Shown here piece after piece: positions 31,674-40,787 of a stretch of DNA of 64,000 nt. Every line of letters begins with the position of its first letter. Position 1 is the first letter of the stretch. This DNA is from Bacillota bacterium. Lineage in GTDB: Bacteria; Bacillota_I; Bacilli_A; RF39; UBA660. The position numbers were made by a program, and so were the translations under genes. The DNA is taken from NCBI GenBank assembly GCA_015059365.1, contig SVAO01000005.1, positions 16,343 through 80,342 of the forward strand. The letters are read 5' to 3'. The notes under the pieces are model-generated. The model was not told the origin of the DNA and did no database searches. It saw only the letters and a program-made list of their open reading frames with translations.

Positions 31674-32873
31674 ATGAAAAAGAAATTATTGTATATTTTT
31701 ATAATTTTTTGTTTTCTATTTATCCCTCAGTTAGTTAATGCACAGGAAGAAGTAAATTTATATTTATTTCATTCAAAAGATTGTATGCATTGTCAATCTG
31801 AAAGAGAATGGCTGGCTAGTATAAAGGAAGAATACCAATATTTAAATATTTACGAATATGAAGTTACTAGAAGTGAGGAGAATAGTGCTTTATTACAAAA
31901 AGTAAAAAAACAACTATCTAGTACTACTAAATATGTTCCTTTTACAGTTATCGGAGAAACTTATTTTGTAGGTTGGAATGAAAATAATAAGAATAAAATA
32001 TTAGAGAAAATAGAAAATTATAATTACGAACAAAGAGATATAGTTAATGAAGTTTTAAATGGTATAGAAGGGGAACCTATTGTTAAACAAGACAATGAAG
32101 AACAAGAGGGAGTTAGTACCTTTACAATTCCACTTTTAGGTAATATAGATGCTAAAAAAGTTTCTTTACCACTTGTTGCTGCCATAATTGGTTTTATTGA
32201 TGGGTTTAATCCTTGTGCAATGTGGGTTTTAATATTTTTAATTAGTATGTTAATGGGAATGAAAAATAAAAAGCGTATGTGGACTTTAGGACTAACATTT
32301 TTATGTAGTAGTGCCATGGTTTATTTGTTGTTCATGCTGGCATGGTTAAATATTGCAATCAGTTTAAATCAAATTGTCTGGGTTAGAGTACTTGTTGCCA
32401 TAGTTGCGTTAATTGGAGCATTCTTAAATTTGAAAAGTTTTTATAAATCAGTTAAACAAAAAGATTCTGGATGTGAAGTAGTAGATAATAACAAACGCAA
32501 AAAATTAATGAATCGAATAAAACAATTTACTTCTGAAAAAAGTTTTTGGTTATCAATATTAGGAGTTGTTGCTTTAGCTTTTTCTGTTAATATAATTGAA
32601 CTTGCTTGTTCCGCAGGGCTTCCTTTGATATTTACACAAATTTTAGCACTTAATAATTTAAATTGGTTAGCATATTTTATATATCTAATAATTTATATAG
32701 CTTTCTTCTTATTAGATGATATTATAGTATTTGTTGTTGCGATGAAGACGTTGGAATTAACGGGAATTTCAACTAAGTACACTAAATATTCTCATTTAAT
32801 AGGAGGATTGATTATGCTACTGATTGGAATACTTATGATATTTAAGCCTGAATGGATAATGTTTAATTTTTAA
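31674..32873 (+). CDS. Exported thioredoxin-fold domain (CMHC) fused to CcdA/DsbD-like multi-TM domain
   Basis: Signal peptide, LFHSKDCMHCQSEREWL, GFIDGFNPCAMWVLIFLISMLMG, SVNIIELACSAGLPLIFTQIL. Confidence 0.88.
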   Translation: MKKKLLYIFIIFCFLFIPQLVNAQEEVNLYLFHSKDCMHCQSEREWLASIKEEYQYLNIYEYEVTRSEENSALLQKVKKQLSSTTKYVPFTVIGETYFVGWNENNKNKILEKIENYNYEQRDIVNEVLNGIEGEPIVKQDNEEQEGVSTFTIPLLGNIDAKKVSLPLVAAIIGFIDGFNPCAMWVLIFLISMLMGMKNKKRMWTLGLTFLCSSAMVYLLFMLAWLNIAISLNQIVWVRVLVAIVALIGAFLNLKSFYKSVKQKDSGCEVVDNNKRKKLMNRIKQFTSEKSFWLSILGVVALAFSVNIIELACSAGLPLIFTQILALNNLNWLAYFIYLIIYIAFFLLDDIIVFVVAMKTLELTGISTKYTKYSHLIGGLIMLLIGILMIFKPEWIMFNF

Positions 32874-32902
32874 AAAAAGACAAATTATTTTAAATTTGTC
32901 TT
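32868..32902. terminator. Bidirectional terminator at convergent junction
   Basis: AAAAAGACAAATTattttAAATTTGTCTTTTT. Confidence 0.75.
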
Positions 32903-33679
32903 TTTCTTTTGATATCCTAATTCTTCTTCGTTATGTAGTAAGCGTTCTCTTTCTTTTTTTAATTCGTTAATAGTAGCAGGAGTTACTAATGTCATATCCT
33001 TAGTTTTTTCTTTTTTTGGTTCTTCGATAGTTATTTTAGTAGTTTCACTAATAATAACGTTTTGTTTTTCAGAAATCTTATTTTGATGGTTGATATTTAC
33101 ATAATTTATTAAAGTGGCAGTCTGAAAGGTTGCGGCTGGTATAGTTATTAAAAATGAAGTTAATAGACTTGGATTAATATTTAAAATAGGAAATAAATAT
33201 CCTAGCAACACTGTTGCAGATAAAAACCAAGTTTTAACTTTTCCAATCATTTTAGATTCTACCTCTTTACCGTCTTTTCTAGCGTTAAAATTAGTTGCGA
33301 TAATTCCGGCTTCTAATCCAATATTTGTTAACATAAATGGGTTTTGAATAACTATCGGGATTGCCATTAAAAGTATAAATAGTTTATCACATATAGCGTC
33401 TAGGTCAGCACCAAATTTAGATTCGACATTATATTTTCTTGCGAACTTTCCATCGATTAAATCGGTAAATGCTGCAATTCCACAAGTTACTAAGGAAGCT
33501 GGAATGTTACCGGCAAAAAAGAAAATATTGATTGGAATTGTTGCAATTAAGCGTGATATTGTAAGTAGATTTGGTATTTGTTTATATATAGTTTTAATAC
33601 TTTTTAAATCATTAAATGCTATTTTTCCTTCTTTTTTTAAATAATTTACATATTGTTTTAAAAAATCTCGCATGTCCAT
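32885..33679 (-). CDS. CDP-alcohol phosphatidyltransferase family protein
   Basis: NLLTISRLIATIP ... AAFTDLIDGKFARKYNVESKFGADLDAICDK (D(x2)DG(x2)AR(x8)G(x3)D(x3)D). Confidence 0.93.
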   Translation of the reverse strand: MDMRDFLKQYVNYLKKEGKIAFNDLKSIKTIYKQIPNLLTISRLIATIPINIFFFAGNIPASLVTCGIAAFTDLIDGKFARKYNVESKFGADLDAICDKLFILLMAIPIVIQNPFMLTNIGLEAGIIATNFNARKDGKEVESKMIGKVKTWFLSATVLLGYLFPILNINPSLLTSFLITIPAATFQTATLINYVNINHQNKISEKQNVIISETTKITIEEPKKEKTKDMTLVTPATINELKKERERLLHNEEELGYQKKKTNLK

Positions 33680-33843
33680 CTCCCTTTCTAATATTAGAAT
33701 ATTTTATTATTAAATATTAATTTTGTCAAATATAGATATATAAAGTTATTGTTGTAACTAAAATTATTATAAATATATGTACTTTATGAATAATTTTTAA
33801 AAATTTATCATAAAATAATAGTGTATTAATTAGTTAATACGTT

Positions 33844-33877
33844 GAGAAACTCGTAGTGTTACGGTTTCTCTTTTTTT
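33844..33877 (+). terminator. Terminator-like hairpin with no upstream plus-strand CDS
   Basis: GAGAAAC-t-CGTA-gtgt-TACG-GTTTCTC followed by T7. Confidence 0.75.
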
Positions 33878-33924
33878 CGACAAAAAATAACAATTGAATA
33901 TGAAATAATATATTTGGTGATAAT

Positions 33925-34389
33925 ATGAAAAAATATATAATTTCTATAGCGTTAGCTTTAATAGTGGGTCTTATTTTTGGAAAATTTATGTTAAGACAGT
34001 ATAATTTTGAAGGAAAAATTATACCTGTCATTAATAATAGTAGGAATGCATATTTTATTCAACAAGGTGTTTATTCTTCAAAAGAAAGTATGGAAAAAAA
34101 TTTGAAAGCAATCCCATATTATATATATGTAGTAGATAATGAAAAATATTATGTTTATATTGGAATTACTTTTATGAATGAAAATGTAGATAAAATAAAA
34201 GGATATTATGAACAAAAAGGATATGATATTTATGTAAAGCAGATAAATATTAATAATGAAAATTTTTCTGTGGTGTTAGAACAATATGATGGTTTATTAA
34301 AAGAAAGCAGTGATCCTGAAGTGATTGGAACAATATGTAGTCAAGTTTTAAATAAGTATGAGGAGTTGGTATTAAGAAATGACAGTTAA
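33925..34389 (+). CDS. TM-anchored protein with possible SPOR-like domain
   Basis: N-terminal TM; AYFIQQGVYSSKESMEKNLKAI...YYVYIGITFMNENVDKIKGYYEQKGYDIYVKQI. Confidence 0.6.
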   Translation: MKKYIISIALALIVGLIFGKFMLRQYNFEGKIIPVINNSRNAYFIQQGVYSSKESMEKNLKAIPYYIYVVDNEKYYVYIGITFMNENVDKIKGYYEQKGYDIYVKQININNENFSVVLEQYDGLLKESSDPEVIGTICSQVLNKYEELVLRNDS

Positions 34390-35062
34390 GATAAAAGATA
34401 TTCCTAAAAATGAAAGACCAAGAGAGCGTTTGCTGGCGTATGGTGTAGAAAAACTAAATAATGAAGAATTACTTTCCATTCTTCTGAAAAGTGGTAGTAA
34501 AAACTTGTCAGCTAAGGATTTGGCTAATCGTCTTTTAAAAGAAGTTGGGACCTTAACAAAACTAAGTGGTATTAATTATCAGGTATTAAAAAAGATTAAA
34601 GGCATAGGTGAGGCTAAAGCATGTACAATTATAACTGCTATTGAATTGGGGAGAAGGATAAGTCAAGATAATAGTAGTTTATATAATATTCAAATTACTA
34701 ATTCACAAATAGTTTTTGAATATTTTAATAATATGTTTTATGGTAAAAAACAAGAATATTTTTATTGTATTTATTTAGATAATAGAAAAGTCGTATTAGA
34801 TACAAAATTATTGTTTATTGGTACTATTAATCAAAGTTTAGTTCATCCTAGGGAAGTGTTTAAGGAGGCATTGCTTTTAAGTGCATCTAGTATAATTTGT
34901 ATTCATAATCATCCAAGTGGAAATATTGTCCCGAGTAAAGATGATTTAGAATTAACAGAAAGATTAGTAAAAATAGGTTTATTAATGGGAATAAGGGTTA
35001 TTGATCATATAATTATCGGAAATAATAATTATTATAGTTTTATGGAAAATGGAGTTATTTAG
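34379..35062 (+). CDS. radC: RadC-family (JAB/MPN domain) protein
   Basis: NERPRERLLAYGVEKLNNEELLSILL; HPREVFKEALLLSASSIICIHNHPSGN; RVIDHIIIG. Confidence 0.95.
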   Translation: MTVKIKDIPKNERPRERLLAYGVEKLNNEELLSILLKSGSKNLSAKDLANRLLKEVGTLTKLSGINYQVLKKIKGIGEAKACTIITAIELGRRISQDNSSLYNIQITNSQIVFEYFNNMFYGKKQEYFYCIYLDNRKVVLDTKLLFIGTINQSLVHPREVFKEALLLSASSIICIHNHPSGNIVPSKDDLELTERLVKIGLLMGIRVIDHIIIGNNNYYSFMENGVI

Positions 35063-35098
35063 TTTAAAATTGTATGAAAATATATTATAATTAAAAGG

Positions 35099-35956
35099 GT
35101 GAATAATATGTATCAAAAAAAACAAATGAAGAAAAAAATTAAAATAATTGTAGTATCTTTATTATCTGTATTATTAATATTAATTTCTATAGTTTTTATA
35201 AAAGATGAAAGAAATTTAACTTTTTTTGAGAAAATAACTAAAGATGGTTCTTTATTTGTTAGTAATATTGTGCTTAGCCCTATAAATTATATTAAGGACA
35301 AAATAAAAGAAAGTAATGATAAAAAAGATTTGTATGAAAAATATAAAGAATTAGAAACAAAAGTAGAAAGTTATGAATCTTTGTTTGCTTTAAAGGAAGA
35401 AAAAGAAAAAGAATTGGCAGAATTAAAAAAAGTGTTAGAGTTAAATGCTTTGCTTAGTGATAAAAAAGTCATGAATGCGGTAGTAGTAAATAGAAATTTA
35501 GATTATTGGCATGATACTATTACCATAAATAAGGGAAGTCATGATGGTATAATAGAAGGAATGCCGGTTGTTGTTAGTGAAGGATTAATTGGAAGAATAT
35601 CTTCTGTTAGTAATTTTAATAGTACTGTAAAACTATTAACCAGTCCAACAAATTATAAAATATCAGTAAAAATAGATAATGGTGATGATTATATTTTTGG
35701 ACTTCTTTCAAGATATGATGAAGAAGCAAACCAATACCTAATTGAAGGGATTTCACAAACTATTAAAATAACTGATGGAGCGTTAGTAACTACAACAGGA
35801 ATGGGAAACATTTTTCCAAGTGGAATTGTGATAGGAAAAGTTATTGGTTCTAAACCAGATAGTTATGATTTAACTCGTATAATAGAAGTAAAACCTAGTG
35901 TAGATTTTGATGATTTTAGTGTTGTTACAATTTTGAAAAGGAATGTAGATTTATGA
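35099..35956 (+). CDS. mreC: Rod shape-determining protein MreC
   Basis: N-terminal TM, coiled coil, GSHDGIIEGMPVVVSEGLIGRI, GLLSRY, TTGMGNIFPSGIVIGKV. Confidence 0.93.
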   Translation: MNNMYQKKQMKKKIKIIVVSLLSVLLILISIVFIKDERNLTFFEKITKDGSLFVSNIVLSPINYIKDKIKESNDKKDLYEKYKELETKVESYESLFALKEEKEKELAELKKVLELNALLSDKKVMNAVVVNRNLDYWHDTITINKGSHDGIIEGMPVVVSEGLIGRISSVSNFNSTVKLLTSPTNYKISVKIDNGDDYIFGLLSRYDEEANQYLIEGISQTIKITDGALVTTTGMGNIFPSGIVIGKVIGSKPDSYDLTRIIEVKPSVDFDDFSVVTILKRNVDL

Positions 35957-36447
35957 TTCTAATTATTTTATTAATATCTTTCTTTTTAGATGGTTTTTTG
36001 TTATCAACAATAAATTCTAATAGTTTATTTTTTCCGTTATGTAGTCTGATGGCTATGATAATTATTTATCCATTTTTTAAAAAAAGTGATTATAATAAAT
36101 TTTTGATTGTTTCTGGGATTATGGGTATGTTTTATGATTTAGTATATATGAATACTTTATTACTTAATATTGGACTATTTTTATTAATGGCGGTTATTAT
36201 AAAAATTGTTTTCTTCTTTTATTCTAACAACTTAATTAGTAATCTTCTTATTGGGTCATTATTGGTGTGTTTATATAGGGTAATAACATATCTGGTTCTA
36301 GTACTTGGAAATTATTTAAATTTTTCATTCTTAGAATTATTAAAGGGTATATATTCAACATTGTTGCTTAATGTTATATATATAATAGTATTTTATTGTG
36401 TGACATTAACCATATCAAAAAAATATAAAATACCAAGGGATAATTAA
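35953..36447 (+). CDS. mreD: Rod shape-determining protein MreD
   Basis: Multi-TM, overlaps mreC stop, MGMFYDLVYMNTLLLNIGLF. Confidence 0.8.
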   Translation: MILIILLISFFLDGFLLSTINSNSLFFPLCSLMAMIIIYPFFKKSDYNKFLIVSGIMGMFYDLVYMNTLLLNIGLFLLMAVIIKIVFFFYSNNLISNLLIGSLLVCLYRVITYLVLVLGNYLNFSFLELLKGIYSTLLLNVIYIIVFYCVTLTISKKYKIPRDN

Positions 36448-36487
36448 TTATATTGTGATATAATAGTCATTAAGGCGGGATAATAAT

Positions 36488-37615
36488 ATGATTAAGTCAG
36501 GAGTTATTAATGAAAATAAGACTATTGAATTAGAAAATGATGACGTGCTTTCTTATTTATATAAATTGATTGATAAATGTCCTTTTAACAAGAGTATTTT
36601 TGAAGATTATAAGATGAATCGCTTTTTTTGGACTGATTCAAATATTGTAGATTATTTTGTGAAATTTTTAGGATATGTTGTTATATATAATAAAATTGTA
36701 TATTTTCAATCTGAGTCCAAATGTGATTTTATTGATAAGATAGATTATGTAAAAAATGGTTTTTTATTAAAACCTCTCTCTAAGGTGATTTATAAAAATA
36801 AAAAATTTATCCAATATTCAAATCCAATTGAACAAGAAATTAATATAATAGGCTTTAAGCATTCTATTAGTCCTGAAAATAATTTATCTTTCTGGTATCC
36901 TAAAATTGTTGATGCGGGTTTTAAAACCCCAAGAACAATAATAATTGATTTTACTGAAACAGAAATGACTTTGATAAAAATGGGCAAATGGTATGAATTG
37001 TGTGAAAGAGATTTGTTACGAAGGATAAAAGAGGCTGCAAATAAAAATCCGAATTTTAATTTAAATGATGAAATTTTTGTTAGATTTGGGCATTCAAGTA
37101 ACAAATTTAATTTTAATTCGTGTCATATAAAAATGATTGATGAATTATATTCAAAATTAATGGTTATATTTGAGGATATGTATACTAAACTAGAATGGCA
37201 TAATGATATTGAATTGATTTTAAGAGAGTATGTGCAAACTACTTATCAACGAGATCAAATTTATAATGGGATGCCACTAAATACTGAATTTAGAGTATTT
37301 TATGATTTTAATCAAAAAGAGATTTTGGGTGTTTTTAATTATTGGGAAAAAGATACAATGTTAAATAATTTACGGAATAAAAATGATTTAATAGCGTTTG
37401 CTAATTCTGCGACAGAAATAGAATCTGAATTTAATAATTTGGCACCAATATTAACAGAAGAAGTTGTGACGAAAGCACCTTTAGTTAATTTAAACGGCAG
37501 ATGGTCATTAGATTTTTTATATGATGGAAAACAATTTGTACTAATAGATATGGCACATGCTGAATGTAGTTATTATTATGATAAAGTTTTAAGTAAAAAG
37601 TTTGTTTTGAAATAA
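36488..37615 (+). CDS. ATP-grasp-like protein (D123/R2K-like)
   Basis: FWYPKIVDAGFKTPRT; ILREYVQ...GMPLNTEFRVFYDFNQKEILGVFNYW; RWSLDFLYDGKQFVLIDMAHAE. Confidence 0.55.
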   Translation: MIKSGVINENKTIELENDDVLSYLYKLIDKCPFNKSIFEDYKMNRFFWTDSNIVDYFVKFLGYVVIYNKIVYFQSESKCDFIDKIDYVKNGFLLKPLSKVIYKNKKFIQYSNPIEQEINIIGFKHSISPENNLSFWYPKIVDAGFKTPRTIIIDFTETEMTLIKMGKWYELCERDLLRRIKEAANKNPNFNLNDEIFVRFGHSSNKFNFNSCHIKMIDELYSKLMVIFEDMYTKLEWHNDIELILREYVQTTYQRDQIYNGMPLNTEFRVFYDFNQKEILGVFNYWEKDTMLNNLRNKNDLIAFANSATEIESEFNNLAPILTEEVVTKAPLVNLNGRWSLDFLYDGKQFVLIDMAHAECSYYYDKVLSKKFVLK

Positions 37616-37643
37616 TAGATGCTAATAAATATAATAATATTTA

Positions 37644-37677
37644 AAATAAAAACGCACTTGTGTAAAAGTGCGTTTAA
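37644..37677 (-). terminator. Terminator downstream of tRNA-Glu
   Basis: AAACGCACTT-gtgta-AAAGTGCGTT hairpin; minus strand followed by TTTATTTTAAA. Confidence 0.6.
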
Positions 37678-37712
37678 AATTTTACCCGAAAAGTTCGAGT
37701 TAAGTATCAATT

Positions 37713-37789
37713 TGGTGACCTGTATGGGGTTCGAACCCATGAATGTAGCCTTGAGAGGGCTATGTGTTAAGCCACTTCACCAACAGGCC
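37713..37789 (-). tRNA. tRNA-Glu, anticodon CUC
   Basis: GGCCTGTTGGTGAAGTGGCTTAACACATAGCCCTCTCAAGGCTACATTCATGGGTTCGAACCCCATACAGGTCACCA; anticodon loop CTCTCAA; encoded CCA. Confidence 0.93.
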
Positions 37790-37873
37790 AAATTAATGAT
37801 AAAATCATTTTAACACAACTATAATTTTTTTTCAATACAAATTAATTGTGTTATAATACTAATAGGTGGTTTT

Positions 37874-38416
37874 GTGAAAGATATCTTAGATTTAAAAACA
37901 TATAAACAATATTTAATTAATTATTATAAATATACATGTGATGAAGATAGGGGTGAGTATAGAAAAAAATATATTAACACCCATTATGATACTAAAATTT
38001 TAGATAAAGTTGTAAAAGATACTAAGAAGTTTATTCTATCGATAATAAAGCAAATGTCAATGACAATATCAGAAAAAAGTGATAATGTATTTTATAAAGA
38101 AATTGTTTCCAGCAATGTTTATAAGGATATATATAATGGCAGCATTGGTGGTTTTAGTCCAGATAGATTAATATGCCCTGATGAATATAATTGTGATTGT
38201 TTAGTTAGTTTGTATATGATTGAAGAGTTTTTTGGAAATAATTTTAAGTTGGATTTAGTGGAAGATATTCATGAAGAATATGATGTGGATGATGAAGTTG
38301 GTTATTTTAATTTAACTACATATTTGTATATTTGTGGCCCCAAGGATCAATTTTTAGATATTGTTGATGCGAATTTAATAAAAAACATAAAAATTATTAA
38401 AAAAATAAATAAATAA
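37874..38416 (+). CDS. Hypothetical protein
   Basis: 180-aa ORF, GTG start after AGGTGG, TATAAT upstream. Confidence 0.6.
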   Translation: MKDILDLKTYKQYLINYYKYTCDEDRGEYRKKYINTHYDTKILDKVVKDTKKFILSIIKQMSMTISEKSDNVFYKEIVSSNVYKDIYNGSIGGFSPDRLICPDEYNCDCLVSLYMIEEFFGNNFKLDLVEDIHEEYDVDDEVGYFNLTTYLYICGPKDQFLDIVDANLIKNIKIIKKINK

Positions 38417-38446
38417 TATGGTATAATTTCAATAGGAGGTAGAAGT

Positions 38447-38833
38447 ATGTTAAAAAAGATGATGAAAGAGTTTAAAGAATTTATTTCTAAAGGAAATGTT
38501 GTTGATTTGGCTGTTGGTGTTATTGTGGGTGGTGCTTTTGGAAAAATTGTAACATCTTTAGTTAATGATATTTTAATGCCATTATTAGGAATTGTTTTAG
38601 GTGGAGTTAATTTTAGTGGATTAACACTAAGAGTAGGTAGTGCAGTAATAGCTTATGGTGCATTTATTCAAAATGTGATCGATTTCTTGATTATTGCGTT
38701 CTGCATTTTTATGTTTGTAAAATTTATAAACAGATTAACATTAAAACCTAAAAAAGAAGAAAAAAAGTCTGCACCTGTAAAAAGTGATGAAGTTATTCTT
38801 TTAGAGGAAATAAGAGATTTATTAAAAAAGTAG
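38447..38833 (+). CDS. mscL: Large-conductance mechanosensitive channel
   Basis: [40 protein letters not shown]. Confidence 0.97.
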   Translation: MLKKMMKEFKEFISKGNVVDLAVGVIVGGAFGKIVTSLVNDILMPLLGIVLGGVNFSGLTLRVGSAVIAYGAFIQNVIDFLIIAFCIFMFVKFINRLTLKPKKEEKKSAPVKSDEVILLEEIRDLLKK

Positions 38834-38856
38834 GTCATAATATTTATGACCTTTAT
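38831..38856 (+). terminator. Intrinsic terminator after mscL
   Basis: AGGTCATAAtatTTATGACCTTTATTT. Confidence 0.65.
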
Positions 38857-38938
38857 TTACATTCTTTTACAATAGTGCTATTTATTTGTTTTCTAAATTT
38901 TATTGTTGTTTGATATAATTGAGATAGGAGTGATATAG

Positions 38939-39943
38939 TTGAAAAGTAAAATAATAAAAGTATTTTGTTGTTTAGTTGTGTTGTTTAGTTTGTGTGGTTG
39001 TGGGAAGAAAGTAACTGACGGAGACGTTAACGGTGGTGTTACGCCTGAATCTGAAAAGAAATTACAAATTGTTGATGTTAATTCTAAGTCTAGACCTTAT
39101 GCAGTAATGATTAATAATAATCATGCAGCATGGCCTCAATCTGGCGTTCAAGATGCTTATTTGGTATATGAAATAGTGGTTGAAGGTGGAATCACTAGAA
39201 TGATGGCTTTTTATAAAGATCAGAATACTGCTAAAATTGGCTCTGTAAGAAGTTCTAGACATTATTTTTTAGATTATGTTTTAGAAAATGATGCAATTTA
39301 TGCACATTTTGGTTGGAGTGATCCGGCTAAAGAAGATATAGAATCTTTGAAAATAGACAATGTTAATGGTCTTTATGATGATTATACATGGAGAGATACT
39401 TCTTTAGATAGAGCATATGAACATACTGCGTTTACAAGCATTGAAAATATAAAAAAACAAGTAGAAAAAAAGAAATATCGTACTGAAACTAATAAAGATT
39501 TATTATTAAACTATAGTGTTGATGAAATAAATTTAAATGACAAGGAAGGAAGTATTGTTGCCAATAATGTAACTATTAAATATTCTAATTATCAGACAAC
39601 ATCTTATGAATATGATGCTATAAATAAGGTATATAAAAGAAGTATGAGTGGTGTTGCTAATACTGATTTGGTTACTGGACAACAATATACAGTTAAAAAT
39701 ATTATTACTTACAAAGTTAAGGATGAAGCACATGCACTTCCTAAATTAAGAAATCTTAACAATATAGGAAGTGGAGAAGGATACTACATAACTAATGGAT
39801 ATGCAGTACCAATAACATGGGAGAAAAATGCTCGTAGTAGTCAAACCGTATATAAATATAAGGATGGTACAGAAATAGACGTTAATGATGGAAATACATT
39901 TATTCAAATTCAACCAACTAATCAACCGTTAACTATAAAATAA
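38939..39943 (+). CDS. DUF3048-family lipoprotein (YerB-like)
   Basis: Lipobox FSLCGCG; RPYAVMINNNHAAWPQSGVQDAYLVYEIVVEGGITRMMAFYKD...KIGSVRSSRHYFLD; TTG start. Confidence 0.88.
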   Translation: MKSKIIKVFCCLVVLFSLCGCGKKVTDGDVNGGVTPESEKKLQIVDVNSKSRPYAVMINNNHAAWPQSGVQDAYLVYEIVVEGGITRMMAFYKDQNTAKIGSVRSSRHYFLDYVLENDAIYAHFGWSDPAKEDIESLKIDNVNGLYDDYTWRDTSLDRAYEHTAFTSIENIKKQVEKKKYRTETNKDLLLNYSVDEINLNDKEGSIVANNVTIKYSNYQTTSYEYDAINKVYKRSMSGVANTDLVTGQQYTVKNIITYKVKDEAHALPKLRNLNNIGSGEGYYITNGYAVPITWEKNARSSQTVYKYKDGTEIDVNDGNTFIQIQPTNQPLTIK

Positions 39944-39966
39944 GTGCAGTTATACTGCACTTTTTT
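39942..39966 (+). terminator. Intrinsic terminator
   Basis: AAGTGCAGttatacTGCACTTTTTT. Confidence 0.8.
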
Positions 39967-40049
39967 AATGTTTAAAAAAACTTGTACAAAAATAATTATA
40001 AATTTTTGAATAATGTGATATAATGTAATAGTGTCTGAGGTGAAAAAAG

Positions 40050-40553
40050 ATGATAAATATCGAAAAAGATATTGAATATAAAGAGATAATTAATCACATC
40101 TTACTAAATGATGAGTTTAATCAAATAAAAAAAATAGAACATCATGGTGTAACAAGATTTGATCATTCTTTAAAAGTTTCATATTATTCATACAGATTAG
40201 CTAAGATGTTAAAATTAGATAGTGAGGATGTTGCTCGTGGAGGATTATTACATGATTTCTTTATGAGTAATGAAGATAGAACAGTTAAAGATAGATTTAT
40301 TTCTACTTTTGTTCATCCTAAAAAAGCAGTAAAAAATTCAAATGATATATTCAATATAAGCGAAAAAGAAAAAGATATTATAAGAACGCATATGTTTCCT
40401 GTAAATCTTGCAGTACCTAAATATGCAGAGAGCTGGCTTGTTAGTATTGTAGATAAAGTTGTAGGACTATCAGAATTTGGTCATAAATTTGGTTACAAAT
40501 TAGCATATCTAGCCAATGTATATCTATTATTTTTTATTAATACAATTAAATAG
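40050..40553 (+). CDS. HD-domain phosphohydrolase-like protein
   Basis: HGVTRFDHSLKVSYYSYRLAKML...GGLLHDFF...IIRTHMFP. Confidence 0.8.
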   Translation: MINIEKDIEYKEIINHILLNDEFNQIKKIEHHGVTRFDHSLKVSYYSYRLAKMLKLDSEDVARGGLLHDFFMSNEDRTVKDRFISTFVHPKKAVKNSNDIFNISEKEKDIIRTHMFPVNLAVPKYAESWLVSIVDKVVGLSEFGHKFGYKLAYLANVYLLFFINTIK

Positions 40554-40592
40554 ACTACCGTTTGGTAGTTTTTTGTGTTAAAATATATTTAT

Positions 40593-40669
40593 GTCCTCGT
40601 AGCTCAGTAGGATAGAGCAAGTGCCTCCTAAGCGCTAGGTCGTTGGTTCGATTCCAATCGAGGACGCCA
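40593..40669 (+). tRNA. tRNA-Arg, anticodon CCU
   Basis: GTCCTCGTAGCTCAGTAGGATAGAGCAAGTGCCTCCTAAGCGCTAGGTCGTTGGTTCGATTCCAATCGAGGACGCCA; anticodon loop CTCCTAA. Confidence 0.96.
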
Positions 40670-40787
40670 TAATTGATATATAAATACCACTTAATTTAAT
40701 TGGTATTTTTTTATTATGAAATGAGGAATGAATTTTGTAAATAATAACCCTATAATTGTAGCTTATAGGGTTTGGTTATATATGTTT

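Noticed and set aside
37619-37813. 64-aa plus-strand ORF (…VTCMGFEPMNVALRGLCVKPLHQQAK…)
   Set aside because: It is the antisense translation of tRNA-Glu, a well-known type of spurious ORF.
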